Part shown: piece after piece, positions 40,169-52,800 of the stretch
Numbering within the stretch: the stretch's first letter is position 1
How the letters are laid out: the number at the start of each line of letters is the position of its first letter
Assembly (NCBI GenBank): GCA_038502055.1
Contig: JAXRKN010000045.1
Location: 5,912,501-5,976,500, forward strand
Source of the DNA: Tanytarsus gracilentus
Lineage: Eukaryota > Arthropoda > Insecta > Diptera > Chironomidae
Length of the DNA stretch: 64,000 nucleotides
Direction: 5' to 3'
The notes under the pieces: generated by a model
The model's database searches: none
What the model was told of the DNA's origin: nothing
Seen by the model: the letters and a program-made list of their open reading frames with translations, nothing else
Position numbers and translations under genes: made by a program

Positions 40169-40273
40169 AGGTGAGGACATTTGAAAATTTCGCATTTTTT
40201 AATTTCATTTTTTAAATAACTAATTTAATCAAATTTTAAATTTTATTTTAAAAAATTAAAATGTCCTTCCCTG
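40169..40273. repeat. short inverted-repeat unit with AGG..GGACATTT ends
   Basis: CAGGTGAGGACATTTGAAA at the left pairs loosely with AAATGTCCTTCCCTG at the right around an AT-only core. It is a member of the same loose family as 13965, 21655 and 23679. Confidence 0.4.
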
Positions 40274-43200
40274 CTCTTGAAGGTGTATAGCACACAATAT
40301 TTCCTCTCGCGCTTAATGTCACTGCGGTTTTCCTTTCATTTCTGCTGTTGAATTATTTTCATTTTCCAAGGCAACAACAGCCACCAACGGAATTGGCAAT
40401 TTCACTTTGCCTCCGCTGCGACATTCATTATCAAGCACTTAAACATGTGTAATAATCGCTGCATGAATAAAGAACCTTAATCGCTTTAAAAAAATGAAGT
40501 TAACTTTTTTCATCCTCCACATGAGTTGTGAAGTTTTAATGCCACACATTAAAGATAAAGGATAGGTAGCAGGGTTGAAGACACTCGACATAAGAAAAAA
40601 ACGAACATTTTGTATGAAGTGAAAAACTTTTTCTCCGTGTCTCACTCGAGAGCCTCTTCATTATGCACAATCTACGATGCGGAAAAATGAAAAGTCGCAG
40701 AGAGCATAAAGGACTTACTTCTTTTATTTGACTCCTCTTTCAACGTGTGCATGAGGAAAAAATTTCTAATTAACCCAGTTTTTCTTTTCACTCTCTTTAA
40801 TTATCATTGAATTACTTCTTCGTGGTTTCTCCAACTAATTAATTTGAGTTCTTTCAATATTTTACTGCTTTTTAAATTATTAAAAAACTTTTTATAAAAA
40901 GTAGTCACACTTGACGAAATAAAATTTAAATTCATAGCTTGAAATTCACCAAAAAAAATAATTTTAATTTACTGCAGAAACAAGCGAAAATTATTCATAC
41001 GCACACATGTGACGCCAAAATATTTAGAATGTGAAATTCAAAGAATGAAAATTAGCTCGAGAATTGTTGAATAATGAGTGTGAATATTTTTTTTCGGCAT
41101 GCATAGTAATTTCATTTTTTTTGCATTACAATGTGATCGACACGCTTGCCATCGAATCAACAGCAATTTCCTTTCAACCGTGCGCCACTCACCGCGATAT
41201 GTATTGTTGATTTTATATTTGCGGCAGACTTTATAATAATAAATGAAATTTAACTGTAGTGTGTCGAATTCAATTAATCACTGCACAATAATAATTGCAT
41301 TGCATTGGACATAATTCCATAATGAAATTTCAGGTAGAAGAGAATTTAATTTAGAGAGCGAAGAGAATAATTGAGTTTTCGAGCGCATAATCGAATTTGT
41401 TGTGGTTTAAGCATTTTTTCCCGTGTGTTGTCTTCACAGATCAATATAATGAGAATAAAAAGCCACAACACACCGTAATGATTTATTTCCTCTCATATAC
41501 TTGCCATGGCTTTGAAAGATCACCCTCTGAGGTGCACAAAAAAATAATATTTATGGATTGTACTTTCGATGAGGATCTCAATACATTGATCTAAAATTGT
41601 TTTGTGCCATTATTTTGACTCTACACTCTCTCACATGCTAGTTTTTCAACAATGAGGGATATTTTCACAAAAGGAGATGTTTTACTCCGAAATTATTGTA
41701 AAGTGCTGAACAACATAAGGGCTTATTTTTGTAAATTGTCCCTTGCTGTTATTTAGGAAATATTTTGATCAATCTTTAAAATTTTTAAATGAATTTATAA
41801 AAACATTTTATTAAAGTTCGAAATTTTAAATTGTTAAAAATATTTACAAGGACATTGAAAAAAAATCTTCACTTCATCGATTTCTCAATTCATGTACCTG
41901 ATCAATTTTAAAAAAATCCACATAATTTTTCTTATTCCCTCTCTCTCTCCTTCTTATTCTTTTTGCATGACTTTTTTTACCGGAGTTTCCAGGTGCACTC
42001 TCTCTACAAATAATAATGTGTCTGTAAGGCATGTTATACGGCTATCTTGAGACTTTGGACGTGTTATTATTTAATTTTTTCTCCTTCTCTCGCTTTTTTC
42101 GTCCATCACGAATATACAAAAAATAAAGTTTGAGGAAAAAAATATTGCAAAATCTGCTTTTCGTGTCCAGTGGAAAAAGTTTAATTTTTTATATTTCGAC
42201 GAGGGTGAAAAATTGGTTTTGCTGATTTTTCTATTTTGCACATGAGAGAGCAACACCATCGCCACACAACAGCAGCAGCAACAACATCATCTACACTTAT
42301 ATATAGAATTAATAACATTTTTGCGCAACCCTATTAAGAACCCTATCTCCCATCATGATTGGCATGATACAATTTTTGAAGTATATATGAATGTAATCTC
42401 TTCACTTCATATCGTGAGGGTTATTTTCAATTTAATTGCTTTTGAAATTATCGAGTGGAATTGACGATTATAAAAATAAATTTTTATCTCTTTCTGGTTG
42501 TGCATCGAGAACAGCTTTAAAGAACTCACCGTAAAGTGCCAAAAATGCTAATGTAATCCAATGCATTTGGTCTGATAATCTTAATCCTTAATCTTTGGAG
42601 TAGTAATTAATTATGCAATTCCTTGCTTCGGAATCGCCGCATCCACGATTTATTTATTTTTTGTGTGGAAAAAATGCCCTCTCTTTTACTGCGTGGGGTT
42701 TGTTTTTTTGGGGCTGTTTATTATGATTATAGTTGGGGAGTTTACACTCTCGAGAGCACACACAGGCGGCGGTAAGGGGAAATTTTTCCTTTTTCTTTTC
42801 TTCCCTTTTTCGCCTTTGAATTTTCTTTTCACTTTTTTTTTGCAAACTGGTGGAATTATTTTTATTTATTTATCGATTTTTTTTCTGCCTTCTTCACTCT
42901 CCGCTTCCAATCGACATTTCTCCTTTTATTTCACATCTTTTTCTCGTGTCATTCATTCATATTTTATTTTTTGAGACACTCACAAAGATCGCCTTTAGAA
43001 AATAGAAAATGATAAGACAAAATAATGAGATTAATTGAAAAAGTTTTTTTGGCACACACGCACGAGTAGAAAAGAAAAAGCTTTGCCGAAAAAAAAATAA
43101 TTTCTTCCATCTATTCGATAAACTTTTTTTTTCTCTTCTGCACAATTAATGACATTATCGAGATTTTCTAATCAAACAACATTGACACGGCCGAGATAAA

Positions 43201-44171
43201 TCGAGAAATTCGCAATTGTGCAAAAAATTTAGTGGAATTTAGTGAAAATAATGACACAATTTGCAGAAATTTAGCGCGATTGAGTGAAGTTTGAGGTTAG
43301 TGTCATGCACAGAAACATCATCCCTCACTTATTACTCATAATTTCCACTGATTGTGTATAATTTTCACTTAATTCTTGCCATTAATTTATAATATTCACG
43401 AAAAAATTCTTCATTACGTTCTGTACCATTCAAATGCTTCTCGTACACTAAACACGAAAGAGAAAAAAATGTATATTTTAAAACTTTAGTACGAGGCGAA
43501 TTGAGGAAACGAAGAGAAAAATGTTCAACTTGACTATGCTTTGAATGTAGTAGTTGGTTTATGTGCCAGCATGAGTTTGTGTCTTTGATAGATCGCTCGA
43601 TAAAAATGTGTTCCTTAACTTTTACATTATTAAAAAGTTTTATTTAAAAAAAATGATCTATAAATGATGAAGTTTACATTTCAATTTTTTTTTTTTGGAA
43701 AAATTTAATTTGAGTTTAGGAAAATATTACTATTGAAAATAATTGCAGAAGTTGTTTTACATGAGAGAATAATCTTAATTCTAAAAAGAAACTTTTTATA
43801 AATGTCGTTTAATTTTCGCGGGAACAAAATAAGTAAAGAAAATATTTAATGAATATTCTCAGCTATAAAATTTTAACGGAATATCCCATAAAAAAATATT
43901 GGAAACTTCAAAAATAGCCTTTCTTTTTGGAGTGTCGAGGTTTATGAGAAATTCAAATTTTAAATTTTGCAAAATTTCCAATGGCAATTGTTTTGTACTT
44001 TTTAAGTTCGATTTGTACTCGATTAAATGAGTCTGTTAATAGTCTTGAATGAAAATATTCTTATAGAATGGTAGAAAAAAATTAATATCTTGTGATAATG
44101 AAAAATAACATCGGTGTAAAAAAATAATTCAAAAAGGAACATCGAGTTCTAAGAAACCTACTGACACGAGT

Positions 44172-46395
44172 TTATTGCTTATGTTGTGCCCATCCGCAGA
44201 AACCAATAGCCTTCATTGACTGTGATGCGACGAAAATTGCCAAAATTTGTTCCTTTTCGTCATCATTCATTGCTCTACCGCAGGTGCACACGTGAATTTT
44301 TTTAACGCTACTTAGATTTCCAGCAATATCTTGAACGAAAGTGACAACGTCAGGACGGTCAACAAGAGGACAGAATTGATAATCCAAGAGCTCAATGTTT
44401 CGATTGTTCGCATAGAATTGTTGCCACTGTTCACGTGTAGATTCAAGAATCATTTTGCTGACGACCACTCTCAATGATGGACATCTGAATTGAGTGAGAA
44501 ATTCGGCCTTTAAATGTTCCATCTTCAAAATGTTAAGATCTCTCAAGCCACTCAATGGAGCAAATGTCTCAGCAGTGGCATTGTTGTACCATGATCCGTC
44601 CAAGCAGAGCGAGAGCTTTTTGAGATTTGGGAAATGACGAACAGTTGCCTCGATAATTCGTCGATAGCTGTTATTGATATTAACCAATCCCATATAGAGC
44701 TCTTGAATATTTGGATTGACAATGAGATTATCGCGATAGAATTCAATCATTCCCAAGTCGGCATAAAAGACAATCTTGAATGCTTTCATGGTATCAAGTT
44801 TCATTAAGTGAGTGATAATTCTTCTAAGAATAGCCTTGTTTTTAGATGTACCGTTGCAGAGGATGTTAATAACAACTGATTCAACTTTAGTTTGTGATTC
44901 AACAAAGTCGCAGATATTCTTGAGTTGCTTACGAGTGGCCCATGGCATGAACAGAACGATGTTTTTCAATTCAAAATCAAATTGATCGAAGGCATCTTTG
45001 AAGATGTGTGCATTGCTGAACTCGAGTGTCTTTAAATTTTTCTGACGTTTCAAGACGTCCTTGATGGGTTCGTAATCTATAGCCTCACTTGATGAATGAT
45101 GGGCTTCATGTGGAAAATGCATATTTGCTAATCCAAAAAGAAATCCGAGTTCGTCTTCATCAATATCATTGTCCTCTCCGTCTTCATTGTCCTGTTCTGG
45201 AAACTCAGGTACTTCCAATACATCGTCAGTTGATCTAAAGATAAATTCATCCAATGTTGTAACGCCTTGAAGGATAGAAGCAATACATTCGATGCTATTA
45301 TCGTGTACGATCATTTTCTTCAACTTTGTCAATGTTAGCAGTTCAAATTCATCGAACGGTAACTTGTCAATAGTTGTTGAGCTTCCCAAGTAGAGTGAGC
45401 TAATTTTTGGCATAGTTGAGAGCACTTGATGGAGGAAAAATGGTGTCATAGTGCAGTCGGAAAATATAACATCTTTAGCCTCGTCACACAGTTGATCAAA
45501 TACCTTCATAACTAGCTTCTCACGATGATCATTATTTGGTGTCTCAAGATCTTGAATTGTAATTGAACGATAAGTGCGCTCGAAATCAGGAAAGTCATCA
45601 GTATCAAAATTGAGTGTCAATTTGATAGGAAGACGTGAAGGATTGAGTTTGAGGATCTCGTTGAAACGCTTGCTTGTTTCTGCCAATGCTAGACGGTCAT
45701 TTAATGGAAGTATAGCCATCAATTCAATGATAATATGATCAGAGATCTTATCGAAATGATTCTCTTGCGAACTCTGTTCGTCAAGTGTAGTCTCCGAAGT
45801 TTGGCTCGAGAGAGTATCCGCAGCGACTTTTGGACATTCATCCAAGTCAATTATGATCGATGGATCTTCGCACTTGCTGTTTGAATCGAATATCAAATCG
45901 TCCTCTAAAGTATCTCGTGGCACCTTTGCTGGCGGTTGATCATCATCATTATTCAGTGTGTCTAAATATTAATTATTTTTATTAGCTTTAGTTGTTGCAG
46001 GTGCTCTTGACTTACTTGTAATTTCTTCGAGAACAGCAGATTTGCGCTTGCGTTGGTTGTTCTTATCGCTGTTGTTTAAATTTGGAGCTTGATTTTCAAG
46101 GTCATTGGTACGCATCAATTTTACTGGATGTTCTGCGTAAATTTTAGGTTAGAGTTTTATGAAAACATGAGTTATTCGTTTTGATAATGAAATCCCTGAT
46201 TCTTACCATCATTTAAAGAAGTTTCTGCCTTACGTTTGCGTGTAGATCCTTCATTTTTGCCTTGATATTGATTTTCATCTGAAAGTTTTTCAAAGCAAAA
46301 ATATTTTTTCAATTTTCTGCTCGAATTTCAAGCAATTACTTATTACCAGTACTGTTTTCTGCATTAAATGGAACTTTCGAATCGTTCTTAGACAT
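44172..46395 (-). CDS. F-box protein with leucine-rich C-terminal region, 675 aa, 4 exons
   Basis: The coding sequence joins 46347-46395, 46207-46278, 46016-46132 and 44172-45961 on the minus strand; introns are 68, 74 and 54 bases with GT..AG ends and the frame is kept throughout. The start is the ATG at 46395 (MSKNDSKVPF). Residues 1-110 are polar with basic clusters such as TRKRK and QRKRK that could act as nuclear-localisation signals. An F-box lies at about 148-187 (HIIIELMAILPLNDRLALAE), which in this family binds Skp1 of SCF ubiquitin ligases. The remaining ~480 residues resemble irregular leucine-rich repeats (for example HFPNLKKLSLCLDG), the usual substrate-binding part, interrupted by an acidic stretch near 331-350. 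I do not recognise an orthologue. It is head-to-head with AAR2. The F-box call is fairly secure, the repeat class less so. Confidence 0.85.
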
Positions 46396-46774
46396 TCTTA
46401 GTTTAATATCGACAATATACTTAGTATAATAGAATTTTTATCCGAAAGACTTGAGGATTTGCAAGAAAATTTTTTTCAAAGGAACGAAGTGAAATTTTAA
46501 CGCGCGTGGGTATCCGCGGAAAAAAGTTAACGAGGGGTGAGAAATTGAATCTCACATCTAATGTAATTTTACTGTTGCTATGTTTAATTGAAATGATTTG
46601 TTTGCATAATTTATAGTTAAATTAACATTATCGTGGTATAACAAAAAAATATTTCCTGTCCATTTACATATGAATCCAAGAAATTTAGTTTAACGTACAT
46701 TCAAAATTCAAACATAATTATTTTCGACGCTCGTCGACACAAAATATATTTTTTGTTTATCAACAAATCAACAA
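46396..46774. promoter_or_regulatory. shared divergent promoter region of F-box gene and AAR2
   Basis: Only 379 bases separate the two divergent start codons, so both promoters and 5'UTRs must lie here or overlap. The segment includes a GC-rich patch unlike its surroundings (ACGCGCGTGGG and ATCCGCGG, 46500-46520) and a TATCGACA word (46409-46416) resembling the dipteran DRE site TATCGATA. No TATA box is obvious for either gene. Confidence 0.5.
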
Positions 46775-47899
46775 ATGGATAATTTTGCATTTTTAATCGT
46801 GACCGGCGCTCCTGATCACACCGAATTCGGGATAGATCTTCTCGCAATTGACATAACGGAGCAATTTAGAGGTGTCAAATTCATTCCGCCCGGTGTTCAT
46901 TTCGTTTATTCCGCATCGAGAGATAATTTTGGCAATTCATCAACATCCAGAAGTGGCTTTCTACATTTCTTTAAAGCTGGCGAAATCTTGGTTAAGGAAT
47001 GGAATAATAAGAATGAAGAGCTACAGAATCGAACGAAAGGAAATATTGAGCTGGAAAAGCAGAGGATCAAAGAAAATTTAAAGGATTTAGATAGGTAAAT
47101 ACTAAGCAGGTCTTGAAATTAAAACGACTAATAAAATTGCCTTAGATTTTTAGCCATCTACGAGTATGAGAACATCAATCGATGGAAAAGCCTCACGAAT
47201 CTCATCACTGAAGATGCTGTCAGTCGATTTAACCCAACTAGTGGAATCATCAGGAACAGTGTTGAGTTTCAATCATGCTCCGATAAAGATAGACCGAGAG
47301 GTAAACCTCAAACGCCAATAAGGAATGTGAAAATTAGAAATACTGATGATGAAGCCATGTATTTGCCTCAAATGGAAGTGATTGGCGATTCTCAGCCCAA
47401 ATTCTCAAAACTACCCGAAAGATATAATCGCAATTCGACACCCGCTGAAGTAACGTTCAACAATATTGACACGATAAATTTAATTGACAAAGTCTTTACT
47501 GACATCACTCCCAAGCAGCATCTCCTCGAAGAACTTCAGTTTTCATTCATAATTTATCTATGTGCATTATCAGTTGATTCGCTCGCACACTGGAGGCAAA
47601 TCGTTTCGTTGCTCTGTAACTCGGAGAGTGCCATTGACAAGCATAAATTATTCTATAAGCAGTTTGTGTTGATTATTAAACATCAATTGCCTGAAATTCC
47701 ACTCGAATTTATTGAACAAAATTCATCGAACACCATTTACGTCGATATTAAATGTTTATTAAAGAATTTGATCGTCAATAACTGCAAAGATGTTGCAGAG
47801 ACACTTCAAAAGCATTTAGATGACACCATTGGGTGGACATTTGAAGATTTACTCGAAGAAGATCCAGAAGATTTGCCTCAAATTGTCGATGAAAGCTAA
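46775..47899 (+). CDS. AAR2: AAR2 splicing factor homologue, 357 aa, 2 exons
   Basis: Exons 46775-47094 and 47146-47899 are joined across a 51-base GT..AG intron (GATAG|GTAAAT .. CCTTAG|ATTTTT), restoring Asp-Arg-Phe-Leu-Ala-Ile. AAR2 is a conserved U5 snRNP assembly factor that holds Prp8 in the cytoplasm before Brr2 takes its place in the nucleus. The family's N-terminal signature is clear: a Gly-Ile-Asp motif near residue 19, then FRGVKFIPPGVHFVYSAS at about 31-48. The YENINRWKSLTNLI stretch after the splice corresponds to the conserved Tyr..Trp-Ser-Leu-Thr segment of the family. The C-terminal part is helical and ends in an acidic tail. Length is close to the usual ~380. The polyadenylation signal lies only 18 bases after the stop. 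Confidence 0.9.
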
Positions 47900-47917
47900 A
47901 TGTGTTCACGATACATT

Positions 47918-47923
47918 AATAAA
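47918..47923 (+). terminator. polyadenylation signal of AAR2
   Basis: AATAAA lies 18 bases after the AAR2 stop codon, predicting a very short 3'UTR. Confidence 0.65.
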
Positions 47924-49832
47924 AATTTCATATAACGGTTTTAACGTTTAAATTCACATTTTTTCAGCTGTTCCATTTAGTTGTCACTTCCCCCGTATCT
48001 TTGAAACATTCAATTTTTTCTTTTTTCAATATTTCATCATAATTAATCGCAAAATTAAGGAATTAAGTGGATTTGATTGACGTTAAAGTGAGGTAATTAC
48101 TGAAACTATTCGAATATTGTTGCGAGAGACGCGAAAAGGGCGTTAAAAAAGGAGGTCGTGAATATTACGTGAAAAAAAAGTTCTTCGATAATGGCAATAT
48201 CAAAGTAAGAGGCAACGATTGAAATTTTCTTTATGTTTTTTGTTTTTAATTGAGTGCCATGATTTTAAAATGTATCAGTGGATAAATTTAAATTAATTAA
48301 ATAATTAAAAATATATGCATGCGACATTTTATAATTTTATAAAAAGATGTTGGAAAAAATTGTAGTAGAGAAAAAATCATGGAGGAAGTTCTTAATTGAG
48401 ATGCACATAATTAAAATATAATAACTCCCAAAAAACAGTTCTTCAACATCAGAAGACAAATATATTTGAATCATTCTGTCCAGAAGTGAGATAAAAGTGT
48501 GTATTTCATACCCTCATGTAGCCCACAGACACACTAACATTTTTTTCGTTTTCATTGCAATATGTACATCGACATCATCGACACTTCTCAGAGGTTATTA
48601 AAAAGATTTCTTTAATAAAATTTTCCATAAAACGGAAATCAATCTGTCGATGGCGAAATTCATTCGTTAAAACTTAATTGATGTGCATAAAACTGGAAAA
48701 TAAATATTTACGTGAGTGCATACATTGTGTTTGTATTGAGACATTTATCATAAAAATTATTCTCTCGACGCTCGAGAAGAGATTAGTGCGATCATAACTT
48801 TTTTTTTGTATTAATTTTCATGACCGAATAAGTTTAAGAGGGAGAACGTCGATAGTGAGGTGACAAGCATTTTGTTAAATCAATAAAACATACAAAAACG
48901 ACGTAATTTTTAATCACACCCAGAAAAAAAAGAAGAAAATATTTTTCAAAGGCATCAAAGTCACTTTTTTGTGTGCACAATATATTGTGCTAAAAATTCA
49001 TAGATTCAGGTGAATTATTAGCCGAAAAATTATTACACAAAGTGTTTTGAAGAAGAAGAAAAGGCGGAAGAAGAATTCTTAATAATTTTATTGAGTCTCA
49101 AGGCAATTTTTCATGTGAATCGTTCGTTTTCTTGACATAGGAGTGATTTAATATTGAAACTTGACATTGATTTTGTTAAAAGTTAAATAATTGATTCTCT
49201 TAATTATTAGATGTTAATTGATGTATAAAATCAAATTGATTGCCACATTTTTTATAGTCACTACCTTTTTAAGTAAGTTAATCAATTTAAAATTTATTCA
49301 TCAGATTTTTATTAATTTGAAAATCAATGACAGGAATTAGAAATTTCTAAATTTTATTCAAAAAATTTATATCTTCCATCTTGAAAATCTCAAAAAATTC
49401 TTTTTGGACACTTTACATCATTTTACTTTCAATTAAATTTCCATCTATTTAACACTCACAACATATCTTTTTTGTGCACATAAATACACATTTTTATTGC
49501 ATGTATAGTTACGATGTTGATTTTTTCATCATCGTTGCCGATTTCCTTCTTCTTCTTTTTCATCGCCACAATATACTCGATACCATTGGAAAAAATATCA
49601 CGTACACTCTTTCGTAATCTCTTTAGTAGAGAAATTAAACTTTTGCGGCTTTTTAATATCATAATTAACTATAAAGTGATTTACTAAGGGCACAAATTGT
49701 CGCATTTTTATCTCAATATGGAATTAAAGTAAATTTTTAGCGTCTCAAGGTTAAATAATGAAAAAAATATTTTTTTTCCCAGATCAAAAACATTTTTTTT
49801 AAGAGTTGAGAAATGGATTTATTAAAGTCATA
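47924..49832 (+). other. probable 5'UTR and first intron of the ZNF800-like gene
   Basis: No coding frame is seen. A strong acceptor (ATTTTTTTTCCCAG) ends at 49782, 50 bases before the proposed start codon, so at least one non-coding exon must lie upstream, probably between about 48000 and 48100 just after AAR2; GTGAG|GTAATT near 48090 is a possible donor. That gives a first intron of about 1.7 kb, much longer than the others. Confidence 0.45.
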
Positions 49833-49833
49833 A
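49813..49833 (+). promoter_or_regulatory. upstream ORF overlapping the ZNF800-like start codon
   Basis: The first ATG after the acceptor at 49782 opens a six-codon frame whose TAA shares its last A with the main ATG (TAATG). This layout can allow termination-reinitiation and often lowers translation. Whether it acts here is inference. Confidence 0.5.
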
Positions 49834-52800
49834 TGAATCGTGCAAAGTTAAAGAACAACTTGGAAATCGAGAGTGATGAAAGCAACAATTCATCAAACAA
49901 TCAAATGGACTTATCACTTCTGAGAAAACCAATAAAAACATCCGTGGAGGGGTTCGAGGAGGTCTTAAGAGCGTATGAGGCTGGAACAAATGAGGTATGT
50001 GTGTGTGTGTGTGTAATTTATGAGTTTAAAATAATTTATTGATTATTTTTTTCAATTAGATTCGAAAGCTTCTTTCAAAAGAATGTGACCTGATATATGA
50101 GTGCAAGGTGTGTCGTAATATTTTTCGAAGCCTCACAAATTTCATCTCACACAAGCGCGTTTATTGTCGAAGCTCTTTTAATTCGGCGAACCATTTTCAT
50201 TTTGCTTCAAATGGATTTACAGTGAGTATTAAGAAAAAATTATGTGGTTAGGGGTTCATTCTTTGGCTATATAACAAACGATTTTAATCTACTTGAGCGA
50301 TTTTTTAAATATTCCATAAAATTTTGATCTAATAATTTAAATGCTTGACTTGAATTTTAAATCAACTTGACTTCATTAAATCACAATTTTATAATGCTGT
50401 AAAAACCACTTGACATAATTCTATCACCGACCCACGTGAATGTATCCGGCATATTTTATTCTATGCGCAGGTGCAAGATATATCAACAATAGTTCAAGCT
50501 GAACAGAAAGGAAATAGCGGAAATTCAAAATCCACTACCGGATTGTTAACTGGCGCTGATGAAAAAACGAAGGATCTAAGTGGGATTGTGGAGCATCTCT
50601 TATGGAAGCAACATCAGTCCCGTAATAGCAACGTAAACGATGTTTATAGTCAAATTCAAACGGGTGCATCATCGAGTACTTTGGAGGACTCAACAGTCAC
50701 GAAGAGTAGACAAACATTGATGCTTAATCGTGTCAATGATTCTGATATTGCCGTTTTTCAATCAATATTGACTGATAACGATAACAGCAACATGAAAGAT
50801 GAGGTAATTTTGAGCATGTGTAATTTTACCGTTAAATTATTTTTAAATAATTTTTTTTGTAGATCAATGAGGTTCACAATATGCAAAAGAAAAATAATAC
50901 AGTTTTAGGACCAGATGGGAAAGTTCTCAATCTATTCAACTCAAATTCACGAATCGGATCACCGGCCTTATCAACCGAAGGATCAGATATCGCTCCAGTC
51001 ACGTGTCACTTGTGCAATCTTCAATTTGAGACGCAGAAAATGCTTAAAGTTCATGTGGAAATGAAACACAATCCATCTTCCTATGTTTACACATGTCCAT
51101 CGTGTCCTCAAAAATTTTCATCTTCAGCTGCGGTAATTCGACATCTTAGCAATGACCATAAGTAAGTGCACCTCAGTGTGTGTCAGCATTTTACTACAAT
51201 AATTATTTTATTTTAGAAAATCAAATCGTCGCATTCGACTCATGCGCGATAATATTATAAAAAAGCGAATGCGTGCGGATGAAGTCGTCTCAAAACCGTC
51301 TGCAAATTCATCGCGTGAGGTTCAAAAACTGCAGGAGTCAAATGGAGGCGAATCGAGCAGTAAAGATGATACAATCGAGTGGAATGAACACGATTTAAAT
51401 GGTGGCGGGATAGCTGATGATTCACACACATGTCCGAGCTGTTCAAAGAAATTCGATCGAAAAGTGACGTACATTCGTCATGTGCAGATATGCTCGGATA
51501 TAAAGGATCGTGAAATTGAAAAGATGAGAAAACGTAAAGCCAAAGATGGAACCAAACTGAAAAATATACTTAACTCGACTGAGATCGAAGAAAATTCTAA
51601 TGTGAGTTGCTTGATGATAAATTTTGAAATCAACTTGACTTTTATGCTCATTCAACTTGACTTTACAATTTTGACCTACTTGACTATTTTATGTTTAAAA
51701 ATAATTAATAAATGATTTTAGATAAGCGAGGAACCAAAAACAATTGAAGTTGTCAACAAGCGTAAACGCAAGCGCACCAGTAAGATCAAAAATGAGACTG
51801 AAGAAAATGAACAAAGGGAAACGGTTCAAGATGACTCGAGCGATGTCGTCGATTGGAATCTTGATGATGAAGAAGAAAAGAAAAAAATCGAAAATATTAA
51901 AAAGGAAATTATCGAAGACGAGTATAAGAAAATGGAAATCAAAATTGAGCCGCAAGAAGAACAACAACAGCAACAAGTGGATATCGAGGTTGAAATGGTT
52001 CAAGAACGCGTGCTAGATGATGAAGAAGATAGTGGCTTAATAATTGATGAGAAGGCTGACACGAATGGTGCATTTAAATGTCATCAGTGCGAGAAAGTCT
52101 TTGAGAGTGACGATAAGCTTCAGACACATCTCAAATGCTATCATTCGCGTCAAAAACGATTCCGTTGTAAAATTTGCGATTATCAGGGCTATCGAAAGAA
52201 GGACACACTCAATCATCTTAACTTTGTCCATCAAGCTGGCGTCACTCCGGAGAAACTTTCGGAATACATTGAGACGGTGAACAAAGCAGTCGATGAGGCT
52301 GAAGTCGCTAAACAGAAAGAAATAAAAAAAGGCCAAACTAAACTCAAACGTCAACTAGCGAGACAAATGCAACGTAAAAAGATTAAAGAGGAAAATCCAA
52401 ACTCATCGCAAGATGAAAATGAACAAAAAGTTGAGTTTAAAGCTCCTGAAATTCCCTCAGTCGACTCGACTCCTTCAAGCACACCACACAAGGCAATTCA
52501 TTCGCCACCAATGCAAATTTCACCATCAAAAAGTGAATTAAAATCGACAACTGACGATGAAGAAGACGAAGCTGATTCATCGGATGCAATGCGTAGAAAA
52601 TTCACAGCAAGAGCCTGCAAAAATGCATCGAGTGAAATTTCAACGGAATCAAATCAAAGACCAATCCGAACACGTGTCAAGCCAGTAAATAAAGATTTTC
52701 TCTACGATCTTCGCGATCTCCTTAAAAAAGAACAAGAAGCTCATCGTGAATTGTCGCAATCTGCAAGCGTTAGTGGAAAACGTGAATTGCGTAAGCGTGC

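Larger units (their letters stand above)
34519..44171. other. non-coding AT-rich stretch, no gene recognised
   Basis: About 9.7 kb without a supported gene. It holds a CT microsatellite (34715-34737) and a short inverted repeat (40169-40273). The last few hundred bases before 44172 should contain the 3'UTR and polyadenylation site of the F-box gene, which I could not place. Confidence 0.55.

Noticed and set aside
42663..42974. 103-codon hydrophobic plus-strand frame with a GGCG|GTAAGG donor-like site
   Set aside because: Extremely Phe-rich, from T-rich DNA; no upstream exon or plausible protein.
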